Source: Sulfuricella sp. (GTDB taxonomy: Bacteria > Pseudomonadota > Gammaproteobacteria > Burkholderiales > Sulfuricellaceae). From it: a DNA stretch of 7,195 bases. A program made the translations under genes and the position numbers. Of the stretch, positions 1-6,041 are shown piece by piece. Under the pieces are notes generated by a model, which was not told the DNA's origin, made no database searches, and worked only from the letters and a program-made list of their open reading frames with translations. The DNA lies in contig JAUYSN010000278.1 of the NCBI GenBank assembly GCA_030696235.1, positions 1 through 7,195 of the forward strand. Reading direction: 5' to 3'. Each line of letters begins with the position of its first letter. Positions within the stretch are counted from its first letter, which is position 1.

Positions 1-346
1 CGTCCGCAAGCCCTCTACAGGCAGTTCTACATACTTAGTCCGATTATTTGATTTCGCCCGAATCACGCCAACCGAACAGGCTGAATTCACGCTAGTTGCC
101 TTAAGTTTAGTATCGGTTCAAGCAACCCGGACCGACACGAGTCTCTGTGAATGACTCTGCTCTTTCCACCTTGCGGCTTCAAGCCGGCCCAGAGACCAAC
201 CGGTGCAGAGTCTAACCGTCAATTAAGCGGCTAGAGCGTAGTTTTCGTCGTTTGCGACTAGTTTTTTTCAGATGGATTTACGAGGTAACTGAGCCTCGGT
301 ATGCCCTACACTGCTTTGCAACCCACGTCGAAACCGGGTCGCCCCC
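1..346 (-). ncRNA. ssrA: tmRNA (transfer-messenger RNA), 3' end cut off by the window edge
   Basis: tmRNA rescues stalled ribosomes and tags the nascent peptide for proteolysis. Read on the minus strand, the RNA begins at 346 with GGGGGCGACCCGGTTTCGACG, the conserved 5' acceptor strand and D-loop-like segment. The resume codon GCA starts at 255, and the tag ORF encodes ANDENYALAA followed by TAA. Near the left edge GGACTAAGTATGTAGAAC and then GCGGACG match the conserved segment just before the T-arm. By comparison with the E. coli molecule as I remember it, about 27 nt (T-arm, 3' acceptor strand, CCA) lie outside the window, giving a total near 373 nt. The 5' end is inferred from acceptor-stem conservation and could be off by a base or two. 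Confidence 0.96.
223..255 (-). other. tmRNA proteolysis-tag reading frame (ANDENYALAA, stop)
   Basis: Within the tmRNA, the minus-strand codons GCA AAC GAC GAA AAC TAC GCT CTA GCC GCT TAA run from 255 down to 223. The tag peptide is ANDENYALAA, preceded in the final product by the alanine carried on tmRNA itself. The terminal LAA is the usual recognition signal for ClpXP-type proteases. The peptide is the same as the E. coli tag, so it supports a proteobacterial host but does not separate beta from gamma. Confidence 0.95.
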
Positions 347-385
347 ATGCTGACTATAAGATGAACCCTGAAGCAAAAAGTTCAA
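347..385 (-). promoter_or_regulatory. Probable ssrA promoter
   Basis: On the minus strand TATAGT (353-358) ends six bases before the tmRNA start at 346, the right distance for a sigma-70 -10 element. A good -35 is not obvious: TTGAAC (380-385) lies 21 bases upstream, longer than the usual 16-18. The promoter may depend on other contacts or on an extended feature. The -10 position is well supported by the mapped RNA start; the -35 is weak. Confidence 0.5.
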
Positions 386-428
386 CCTACATCCAAATTC
401 TATCAGAAATAGGGAGAGGGAGGCCGGT

Positions 429-448
429 TCCGGGAAATTTACCCCGGA
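429..448. repeat. Inverted repeat in the divergent regulatory region
   Basis: TCCGGG (429-434) and CCCGGA (443-448) form a perfect 6-bp inverted repeat around an 8-base A/T-rich centre. It sits between the ssrA promoter and the upstream FNR-like site. There is no T-run on either side, so it does not look like an intrinsic terminator. It could be an operator or chance. Confidence 0.3.
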
Positions 449-462
449 TTGCGAATTATCAA
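449..462 (+). promoter_or_regulatory. Second, weaker FNR-like site
   Basis: TTGCG-AATT-ATCAA matches 8 of 10 fixed bases of the FNR/Anr consensus TTGAT-N4-ATCAA. It is embedded in a slightly longer palindrome that begins ATTG and ends CAAT. Its centre (455.5) is exactly 42 bp, four helical turns, upstream of the stronger site at 491-504, so both would lie on the same DNA face. On its own this would be marginal; the phased spacing raises its credibility. Confidence 0.42.
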
Positions 463-490
463 TGACGACCCTTCTCCAAGTTGCCTAGGA

Positions 491-504
491 TTGATACAGA
501 TCAG
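491..504 (+). promoter_or_regulatory. FNR/Anr-type anaerobic activator site
   Basis: TTGAT-ACAG-ATCAG matches 9 of 10 fixed bases of the consensus TTGAT-N4-ATCAA. Its centre is 70 bp before the ATG at 568, a normal position for activating the operon. FNR-family proteins activate anaerobic respiratory genes when oxygen is low, which suits a molybdoenzyme operon. If it acts at a class II position (-41.5) transcription would start near 539; a class I arrangement with the TATAAC at 544-549 is also possible. A CRP-type or Dnr-type regulator with the same half-site cannot be excluded. Confidence 0.66.
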
Positions 505-521
505 TTTATCTGGCTAGTTTG

Positions 522-549
522 TTGTTTTTCGAATTGAATTAATTATAAC
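522..549 (+). promoter_or_regulatory. Candidate sigma-70 promoter for the molybdoenzyme operon
   Basis: TTGTTT (522-527) and TATAAC (544-549) are separated by 16 bases; the -10 matches 5 of 6 consensus positions but the -35 only 3 of 6, as expected for an activator-dependent promoter. A start near 556 would place the strong FNR-like site at about -59, near the class I position, but would leave only a ~12-nt leader carrying the ribosome-binding site. An alternative start near 541, using TCGAAT (529-534), would put the site near -43. The sequence does not decide between them. Confidence 0.33.
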
Positions 550-553
550 AAAT

Positions 554-560
554 GGAGGGG
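554..560 (+). promoter_or_regulatory. Ribosome-binding site that fixes the start of the molybdoenzyme gene
   Basis: GGAGGGG lies 7 bases (9 from the end of GGAGG) before ATG at 568. An in-frame TTG at 562 would be almost on top of this site, so the ATG is the better start. Confidence 0.75.
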
Positions 561-567
561 ATTGCAC

Positions 568-3360
568 ATGGCTTGGAATTTTCCGAGCCTGACCCGTCGC
601 ACTTTTTTGAAGGCGACAGGGTTGGGCGCTGCCGGGTTGACGCTGTTGAAGCCGGCAGGTTTGTTGGGCAAATCCACTACCGCCGGTGGCAGGGCGGCGG
701 ATAGCGAGGAATACACTTACAGCATCTGCAATTTCTGTTCGTCGCTGTGCAATCTGCGCGTCACCACGCAGACCAAAAACGGCGTCAAGCGCATCGTCAA
801 GCTCGACGGCAATCCCAATTCCACGCTCAACCGCGGCAAGATCTGCGCGCGCGGCCAGGCCGGGCTGCGCCAGACCTACGACACCGACCGGCTGAAAACG
901 CCGCTGATCCGGGTGGAAGGTTCCAAGCGCGGCGAGATGAAGTTCCGCCCGGCGAGCTGGGAAGAGGCCTGGGAGTACATCGCCAAAAAGCAGAAATCCG
1001 CCAACATCCAGCCGTGGGAATGGACCATGGTGGGCGGCTGGACTTCCTGCGTGTTCTACATGAACTGGGCGGTGCCGTTCGCGCTGGCCAACAAGGTGCC
1101 GAACATCATCGCCTCGCCGATGCAGCACTGCGTTACCACCGGGCATCTCGGAACGGATTCGGTGACCGGCAACTTCAACATCCACGACGAGGTGCTGCCG
1201 GACTACGACAACGCCAAGTACATCCTGTTCGTCGCCAACAACGCCTCGATCGGCGCGGTGTCCACCTGCCGCATGGTGCGCTTCGCCCAGGGGCGCAAGA
1301 ACGGCGCCAAGGTGGTGGCGCTGGATTCGCGCCAGTCGGAGACCGCTTCCAAGGCGGACGAGTGGATTTCGATCCGCCCCGGCACCGACCTCGATTTCTG
1401 CCTGGCGATGCTGAAGATCATGCTGGACGAGAAGCTCTATGACGCCGATTTCCTGATGCGTCACTCCAACATGCCGTTCCTCTCTTACCGCGATGCCGAC
1501 GGCCAGTGGCAACTGGCGCTGGACGCCAAGGGCAGGCCGCGCGTGGTGCAGGAAAGAACCTCCACCATCCGCACCCTCCCTGCCGTGACCAACGACAATA
1601 CCACCGATGTGGACGGCACCGCCTTCTACCCCGCGCTTTATGCCCCGCCCGGCCTGAAGCTGGACGGCCGCGAGGTGGTGACGGTGTTGCAGGCGCAGCT
1701 CGATGAACTGAAGAGCTACACCCCGGAGTGGGCGGAGCCTTCCACTGGCGTGTCGGCCGCCACCATCCGCCGCATCGCGCGCGAATTCGGCACCACCCGC
1801 CCGGCGATCATCGATCCCGGCTGGCATGGCGCGCGCTACGGCAACATGATGATGCTGCGCCGGGTGCAGGCGATGATCCAGGCCCTGACCGGCGGCATCG
1901 ACCGCACCGGCGGCTGGATCATGAGCGGCGAGTTCCACCACAAGGCGGCGCACGCCTTCAAGGCGCAGCAGGAGGGGCATCCCGCCGGCCCGCCGATGAC
2001 TTCGCTGGCCGGCATGCCGTTCGCCAAGATGGTGATCGACACCTTTTCCGACGGCAAGAATTTCGGCCACGGCAAGCCCGGCTGGGCATGGGCTTTCTCC
2101 AAGCAGGAGCGCGAGGCGGGGCGCCCGTGGGTGATGCTGCCGGTGATGGCCGACACCGGCCTGAAGGAGTCGGTGGAGGGCAACCTCAACTTCAACGGCG
2201 AGCCTTATCTGACCCGCGCCATCCTGGTCAATGCCGCCAATCCGGTGCGCCACTACTACCCGGACAGCCGCTGGAAGGAAATCCTGTCGCACAAGAACGT
2301 TGAGCTGGTGATCGCCATCGACGTGCTGCCGTCCGACACCACCATGTATGCCGACGTGATCCTGCCCAATTCGACTTACCTGGAGCGGGGCGAGCCCAAC
2401 ATCTACGGCAACGGCGTCAACCACGACCTGGCCATGGTGACGCGCTATCCGGCGATCGACCTGCTCTACGACACCCGCGAGATGCCGGACATCCTGCTCA
2501 AGATCACCGAGATCATCAGCGGCAAGACCGACCACTTCCTCGACTGGGTAGAAAAGCTCACCGGCATGCCGGCCGCGCCGGTCAGGGAGAAGCTCGTCCG
2601 CAACCAGGCGCAGAAGGTGAAGAGCCCGTTCTCCGCCGCCTGCCGCGAGGTGGCGTTCGAAATGGCGGCGAAGAAGGCCGGCATCACCGTCAAGCAGCTC
2701 GACACCGTGCTGCGCGAAAAGGGCGTGTATATGGAAGAGGACCACAATAAAATCCTCGAACATTCCGCCATGCCGCGGAAGCTGCCGATGCCGACCGGAA
2801 GCGGTCGGATCGAGTTCTATTCCGGCCTGTTCGACATGCTCAGGAAGGGCGGCGGCAAGGCGCCCAACTTCAGCGTGCTGGCCACCCACATCCCGGCGGA
2901 GTGCCGCAAGGGCGCCAAGACCGGGGCGCTGGACGACGACGAGTTCTACTTCACCTACGGCAAGGCGCCGACCGTGTCCTACGCCTCAACCAACAGCAAC
3001 AACCCGGTGCTGGCGGCGATTAACAAGTTCAAGAAGGGCGTCTACACCAACGTCTGGATCCATCCGGCGCGGGCGGCCTATCTCGGCATCAAGGACGGCG
3101 ACGCGATCAACCTGGTCAACGTTATGTCCGGCCAGTCGGCGGACGGCCACGCCCATGTCACGCGCCTGATCCACCGCGATGCGGTGTTCCTGTATTCCTC
3201 CTTTGGGGCGGAAAACCCCGTGCTCACCCGCGCGGTGGGCGTGGGAACCGCCACCAGCAAGCTGATCCCTTACAACGTCGAGCCGGTGGTGGCGGGCTTC
3301 CGCTCCCAGGAATTCACGGTTCGGATCAAGAAGATTGAAGGCAAAGGAGTACAGGCATGA
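568..3360 (+). CDS. Tat-exported molybdopterin oxidoreductase, catalytic subunit (PsrA/PhsA-like, substrate unknown)
   Basis: This is the large catalytic subunit of a complex iron-sulfur molybdoenzyme of the DMSO-reductase superfamily, expected in the periplasm bound to the ferredoxin and NrfD-like subunits encoded next. The ATG gives 930 aa. Residues 9-15 read TRRTFLK, a twin-arginine motif, followed by a hydrophobic stretch to about residue 34. Cys54, Cys57, Cys61 and Cys93 form the N-terminal [4Fe-4S] motif (C-x2-C-x3-C-x31-C). Cys188, in SPMQHCVTTGH, is the likely molybdenum ligand. The segment VVALDSRQSETASKADEWI and the following IRPGTD are typical of the pterin-binding core; the C-terminal domain starts around residue 810. 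At 930 aa it is longer than PsrA/PhsA (about 750), nearer SoeA or TtrA in size. Thiosulfate, polysulfide, sulfite, arsenic and selenium oxyanions all remain possible. The stop overlaps the next start (ATGA). Confidence 0.93.
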   Translation: MAWNFPSLTRRTFLKATGLGAAGLTLLKPAGLLGKSTTAGGRAADSEEYTYSICNFCSSLCNLRVTTQTKNGVKRIVKLDGNPNSTLNRGKICARGQAGLRQTYDTDRLKTPLIRVEGSKRGEMKFRPASWEEAWEYIAKKQKSANIQPWEWTMVGGWTSCVFYMNWAVPFALANKVPNIIASPMQHCVTTGHLGTDSVTGNFNIHDEVLPDYDNAKYILFVANNASIGAVSTCRMVRFAQGRKNGAKVVALDSRQSETASKADEWISIRPGTDLDFCLAMLKIMLDEKLYDADFLMRHSNMPFLSYRDADGQWQLALDAKGRPRVVQERTSTIRTLPAVTNDNTTDVDGTAFYPALYAPPGLKLDGREVVTVLQAQLDELKSYTPEWAEPSTGVSAATIRRIAREFGTTRPAIIDPGWHGARYGNMMMLRRVQAMIQALTGGIDRTGGWIMSGEFHHKAAHAFKAQQEGHPAGPPMTSLAGMPFAKMVIDTFSDGKNFGHGKPGWAWAFSKQEREAGRPWVMLPVMADTGLKESVEGNLNFNGEPYLTRAILVNAANPVRHYYPDSRWKEILSHKNVELVIAIDVLPSDTTMYADVILPNSTYLERGEPNIYGNGVNHDLAMVTRYPAIDLLYDTREMPDILLKITEIISGKTDHFLDWVEKLTGMPAAPVREKLVRNQAQKVKSPFSAACREVAFEMAAKKAGITVKQLDTVLREKGVYMEEDHNKILEHSAMPRKLPMPTGSGRIEFYSGLFDMLRKGGGKAPNFSVLATHIPAECRKGAKTGALDDDEFYFTYGKAPTVSYASTNSNNPVLAAINKFKKGVYTNVWIHPARAAYLGIKDGDAINLVNVMSGQSADGHAHVTRLIHRDAVFLYSSFGAENPVLTRAVGVGTATSKLIPYNVEPVVAGFRSQEFTVRIKKIEGKGVQA

Positions 3361-3968
3361 CGCACTACGCAATGGTGATCGACTTGAATACCTGCGTCGG
3401 CTGCAATGCCTGCATGGCGGCCTGCGCGATGGAAAACCAGACCCCGGTATGGAAGGGCAGCTGGCGCACCTACGTGCACGAGAAGGAAATCGGTACGAGT
3501 GAAATGGTGCGGCGGCGCTTCTTCCCGCGCCTGTGCAACCACTGCGACAACCCGCCATGCCTGACGGTGTGCCCGACCGGCGCCACCTACAAACGGCCCG
3601 ACGGCATCGTCATGATCGATCCGGAGCGCTGCATGGGTTGCCGAGCCTGTGCCATGGCCTGCCCCTACGATGCGCGCTACGAGGTGACCTACGACGACAT
3701 CAAGACCGGCAAGGAGTTCTACGGCGAGCTCCAGCGCACCAGCCCCTCCATGGACAAGTGTTCGTTCTGCGCTCACCGCCTCGACAAGGGGATGAAGCCG
3801 GCGTGCGTGGAAACCTGTGTCGGCTCGGCGCGCCAGTTCGGCGACCTGGACAACCCTTCCGACCCGGTCACGCAGCTGGTGGCGAGCGGGGTGGCGCAGC
3901 CGCTGATGCCGCACCTGGGTACCAGGCCGAACGTGTACTACATCGACGACATGAAGCGGAAAGGTTAA
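3357..3968 (+). CDS. Four-cluster [4Fe-4S] ferredoxin electron-transfer subunit (PsrB/PhsB/DmsB-like)
   Basis: The subunit relays electrons between the molybdenum subunit and the membrane quinone-reactive subunit. The 203-aa protein has 16 cysteines in four groups: 13, 16, 19, 23; 60, 63, 68, 72; 92, 95, 98, 102; and 135, 138, 150, 154. The last has the long inner spacing usual in this family, so four [4Fe-4S] clusters are expected. There is no signal peptide, so it probably crosses the membrane folded and bound to the Tat-tagged catalytic subunit, as known for related enzymes. The start ATG overlaps the preceding stop by four bases and has AAGGAG (3344-3349) at 7-nt spacing, implying translational coupling. 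Near the C-terminus, FGDLDNPSDPV matches the conserved tail segment of TtrB/PsrB relatives. Confidence 0.95.
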   Translation: MTHYAMVIDLNTCVGCNACMAACAMENQTPVWKGSWRTYVHEKEIGTSEMVRRRFFPRLCNHCDNPPCLTVCPTGATYKRPDGIVMIDPERCMGCRACAMACPYDARYEVTYDDIKTGKEFYGELQRTSPSMDKCSFCAHRLDKGMKPACVETCVGSARQFGDLDNPSDPVTQLVASGVAQPLMPHLGTRPNVYYIDDMKRKG

Positions 3969-3971
3969 GCC

Positions 3972-4928
3972 ATGGATACCATGACCTATACAACGCAAAG
4001 CATCTGGACCTGGTGGATCGCCCTGTACCTGTTCTTCGGCGGGCTGGGCGCGGCGACCCTGTCGGTCAGCTTCCTCACCGACATGTACTGCCGGCCGCAC
4101 CGCAAGCTCGTTCTGTGGGGCGCGCTGTCCGGCGTGGTGATGCTCGCCATCAGCTCGGCGGTGCTGTTCGCCCACCTGCTGCACCACACCGCGGTGATCT
4201 ACGTGCTCAACCCGCTGGTGCTGTTTTACCAGCCGCATGCCTGGATCGCCTGGGGTACCCAGTTCATCCTGTGGATGATGGTGTGGGGCATGCTCTACGC
4301 CCTGCCCTACATGCGCGAAACGCCGCTCTTCATGCGCATGCCGCTGGTGGGGGCGCTGTTGCAGATGAGGTTTGTGGCATGGCTGTCCGGCTGCTGCCTG
4401 AAGCGGCGCCGCATCGTCGGCTGGCTCGCCACCATCAACGGCATCGGCACCGCGGTGTATACCGGCCTGCTGATCCAGTCGTTCCCGGCGGTGGCGCTGT
4501 GGCACAACCCCGGCGTACCGCTGCTGTTCACGGTGTCGGCGTTCTCGACCGCGTTTGCCTATCTGTTGCTGCTGCTGAATGTGTTCATCCCGGACGAGAA
4601 CGACCAGGACATCCGCCACCGTTACGAGCGTTTCGATGTGATCCTGATCGCCACCGAACTGGTGATCCTGTTCTCCTTCTTCAACTACACCCTGTCCGGC
4701 TCGGAATCCGGCTATCGCTCGGCGCAGTTGTTGTGGAACGATTTCGGCTGGCTGGTCGGCTTCATCGGCTTCGGCCTGCTGGTGCCGTTCTTCCTCGAAC
4801 TCAAGGGCGTGATCAGGGGCTGGAGCAGCCGCTTCCCAACGGTGGCGGCGGCGCTGCTGGTGCTGATGGGCGGCTACATGCTGCGGCACTATTTCATGTA
4901 TGCCGGCGTTAATGCCTATCCGTGGTAA
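3972..4928 (+). CDS. NrfD/PsrC-family membrane anchor and quinone-reactive subunit
   Basis: This integral membrane protein would anchor the complex and exchange electrons with the quinone pool. The 318-aa sequence has eight evident hydrophobic helices at about residues 12-35, 46-69, 89-112, 148-171, 182-206, 221-243, 258-276 and 288-311, the number known for PsrC. The first helix, WWIALYLFFGGLGAATLS, has the glycine-rich pattern of the NrfD/PsrC family. The longest loop (113-147) ends in a CCLKRRR cluster. No haem-binding or cysteine-cluster motif is seen, so electrons probably pass from quinol directly to the ferredoxin subunit or back. It starts three bases after the preceding stop, with GGAAAGG (3958-3964) as ribosome-binding site. 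A second in-frame ATG at 3981 is a less likely start. Confidence 0.92.
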   Translation: MDTMTYTTQSIWTWWIALYLFFGGLGAATLSVSFLTDMYCRPHRKLVLWGALSGVVMLAISSAVLFAHLLHHTAVIYVLNPLVLFYQPHAWIAWGTQFILWMMVWGMLYALPYMRETPLFMRMPLVGALLQMRFVAWLSGCCLKRRRIVGWLATINGIGTAVYTGLLIQSFPAVALWHNPGVPLLFTVSAFSTAFAYLLLLLNVFIPDENDQDIRHRYERFDVILIATELVILFSFFNYTLSGSESGYRSAQLLWNDFGWLVGFIGFGLLVPFFLELKGVIRGWSSRFPTVAAALLVLMGGYMLRHYFMYAGVNAYPW

Positions 4929-4935
4929 TGGCGGG

Positions 4936-5448
4936 ATGAACGCCTCCCCCGAAACCCTGCGCCTGCTTTCCGGGCTACTGGCGAGTCCCGGCAGCGATTC
5001 ACTGGAGGTGTTGCGCGAACTGGCCGGGGAACACGCTTGGCTGGGCGAGCCGGTTACGGAGCTGGCGCAAACTCCGCTGGAGGAATGGCAGGCGGAGCAT
5101 GCCCGCCTGTTCATCTCCGGCCACCCGAAAACCGTCTGTCCGCCGTTCGAATCGGCCTTTCTCGGCGGGGCGATGTTCGGCGCCGCCTGCGACCATCTCG
5201 GCGACCTCTACCGCCGCGCCGGCCTGCAGGCCGAGGGCGCGCCGCCGGACTATCTCGGCACCCTGCTGGAGTGCGCCGCCTATTTGCGGGAGCAACCCTG
5301 CGGCCACAGCAGTGAGCTGTTGCAGGAATTGTGGGGGGAACATCTCGCTGCCTGGTTGCCCCGGATCGGCTTGGTGCTGCAACAGGAAAGCCGGCTGCTG
5401 ATCTACCGGCAGCTCGGCCAGCAGCTTGCGGGCCTGTCCGATGAGTGA
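4936..5448 (+). CDS. TorD/DmsD-family molybdoenzyme maturation chaperone
   Basis: TorD-family proteins bind the apo-form and Tat signal of a partner molybdoenzyme in the cytoplasm and hold it back until cofactor is inserted. The 170-aa product shows the family hallmarks: EHARLF at residues 54-59 (the usual E-x-x-RLF), CPPFES at 68-73, APPDYLGTLLE around 102-112, and LWGEHLAAWLPRI near 132-144. The protein is expected to be all-helical, with no signal peptide or membrane segment. I chose ATG 4936, seven bases after the NrfD-like stop, because the sequence from there aligns with family N-termini; a start at 4900 would overlap the upstream gene by 29 bases. The ribosome-binding site is poor, which suggests translational coupling. 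The obvious client is the catalytic subunit at the head of the operon. Confidence 0.87.
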   Translation: MNASPETLRLLSGLLASPGSDSLEVLRELAGEHAWLGEPVTELAQTPLEEWQAEHARLFISGHPKTVCPPFESAFLGGAMFGAACDHLGDLYRRAGLQAEGAPPDYLGTLLECAAYLREQPCGHSSELLQELWGEHLAAWLPRIGLVLQQESRLLIYRQLGQQLAGLSDE

Positions 5449-5998
5449 TTCCGCCTGGAAGCTGGGGGCGTTGCCCAAGAGAGACGACCCGACGGTGATC
5501 GCCGCGGTGGGCGACTCCTTCGGCGAGATTTACCGCAACTATTTCAGCGGCGAGTTCCTGGTCAACCACGACCTGCCGGTTGAAGTCCGCGCCTTCCGCC
5601 GCAGCGACGGCTGGTGCGTGTTCCTGCTGCTGACGCCGTGGATGATGGCGCGGGTGTTCCTGCCCGAGCGCGATCCCGGCCTGCTCGTCCCGGCCGGCTG
5701 GAGCGCCGCCGAGCGCGCCGTCGCCCCATTCCTCGTGATCGGCCCGCTGCTGGATTTCACCATACTGGGTGGGGCGCAGAAGGCGCACCTCAACTACCTG
5801 CCCGAACTCGGGCATTTCCTGCTCCAGCCTCTGGTGCAGTCGATGGAGCGGTTCGATTCCGCCGATGCGGTCTTCGCCGCCTGGAACGACGTCATCAAGA
5901 CCCGCGACCGGGTGATGGAAGAACAGAAACGGGAATGCGGATGGCAGAAGGAAGTGTCGCGCCGGGAGTTTTTCGCCCGGCTGGCGGGAAATCGCTGA
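5441..5998 (+). CDS. HybE-family ([NiFe]-hydrogenase assembly) chaperone in a molybdoenzyme operon
   Basis: The 185-aa protein resembles HybE of E. coli, which as known from the literature assists maturation and Tat export of hydrogenase-2 subunits. From memory of that sequence the best match is residues 45-75 (LPVEVRAF, GW, LLLTPWMMARVFLP), where HybE has MPV-V--F, G-W and ITPWM---V--P; LQPLVQSM (128-135) fits HybE's SPLSHSM. The C-terminus carries SRREFFARLAG, echoing GRRALLFG of HybE. It is soluble, with no signal peptide. ATG 5441 overlaps the torD-like stop by eight bases, indicating coupling; TTG 5426 is the alternative start. No hydrogenase gene is visible here, so the partner is probably the Tat-tagged molybdoenzyme, by inference. 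The family call is fairly firm; the role is not. Confidence 0.84.
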   Translation: MSDSAWKLGALPKRDDPTVIAAVGDSFGEIYRNYFSGEFLVNHDLPVEVRAFRRSDGWCVFLLLTPWMMARVFLPERDPGLLVPAGWSAAERAVAPFLVIGPLLDFTILGGAQKAHLNYLPELGHFLLQPLVQSMERFDSADAVFAAWNDVIKTRDRVMEEQKRECGWQKEVSRREFFARLAGNR

Positions 5999-6018
5999 AC
6001 GGCGGCTGAATCAGCCGT
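5999..6018. terminator. Weak hairpin in the convergent gap
   Basis: The 43-base gap between the operon and gph contains CGGCTG-AAT-CAGCCG (6003-6017), a 6-bp stem with a 3-base loop; an alternative pairing is ACGGC (5999-6003) with GCCGT (6014-6018). No T-run follows on either strand, so a canonical intrinsic terminator is not present. It may slow or end transcription from both sides, possibly with Rho. Confidence 0.3.
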
Positions 6019-6041
6019 GTAAGAAGGATTTTGCGGTTGTG

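Noticed and set aside
1..346. Genomic-island attachment site in ssrA
   Set aside because: Integrases usually target the ssrA 3' end, which lies outside the left edge. The operon is on the 5' side, no repeat of the ssrA end or integrase gene is visible, and composition matches the neighbouring housekeeping genes.
494..512. NarL heptamer or a separate operator (CAGAT...ATCTG)
   Set aside because: TACAGAT fits TACYYMT at only five of seven positions, and the inverted repeat overlaps the better-supported FNR-like site.
514..2889. Long minus-strand open frame (791 codons) opposite the molybdoenzyme gene
   Set aside because: It is rich in His, Arg, Ala and Gly without domain patterns, lies entirely antisense to a gene with clear cofactor motifs, and is what high-GC codon use produces on the opposite strand.
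3533..4912. Plus-strand frame of 459 codons over the ferredoxin and NrfD-like genes
   Set aside because: It is out of frame with the conserved cysteine motifs and membrane helices and has arginine/alanine-rich composition typical of a shifted frame.
3270..5114. Long minus-strand open frame (614 codons) spanning three plus-strand genes
   Set aside because: Low-complexity His/Gln/Arg-rich translation with no motif, opposite well-supported ferredoxin and NrfD-like genes.
568..5998. [NiFe] hydrogenase operon, suggested by the HybE-like gene
   Set aside because: No L1/L2 nickel-binding cysteine motifs and no hydrogenase small-subunit sequence are present; the large protein has a molybdopterin-type core.
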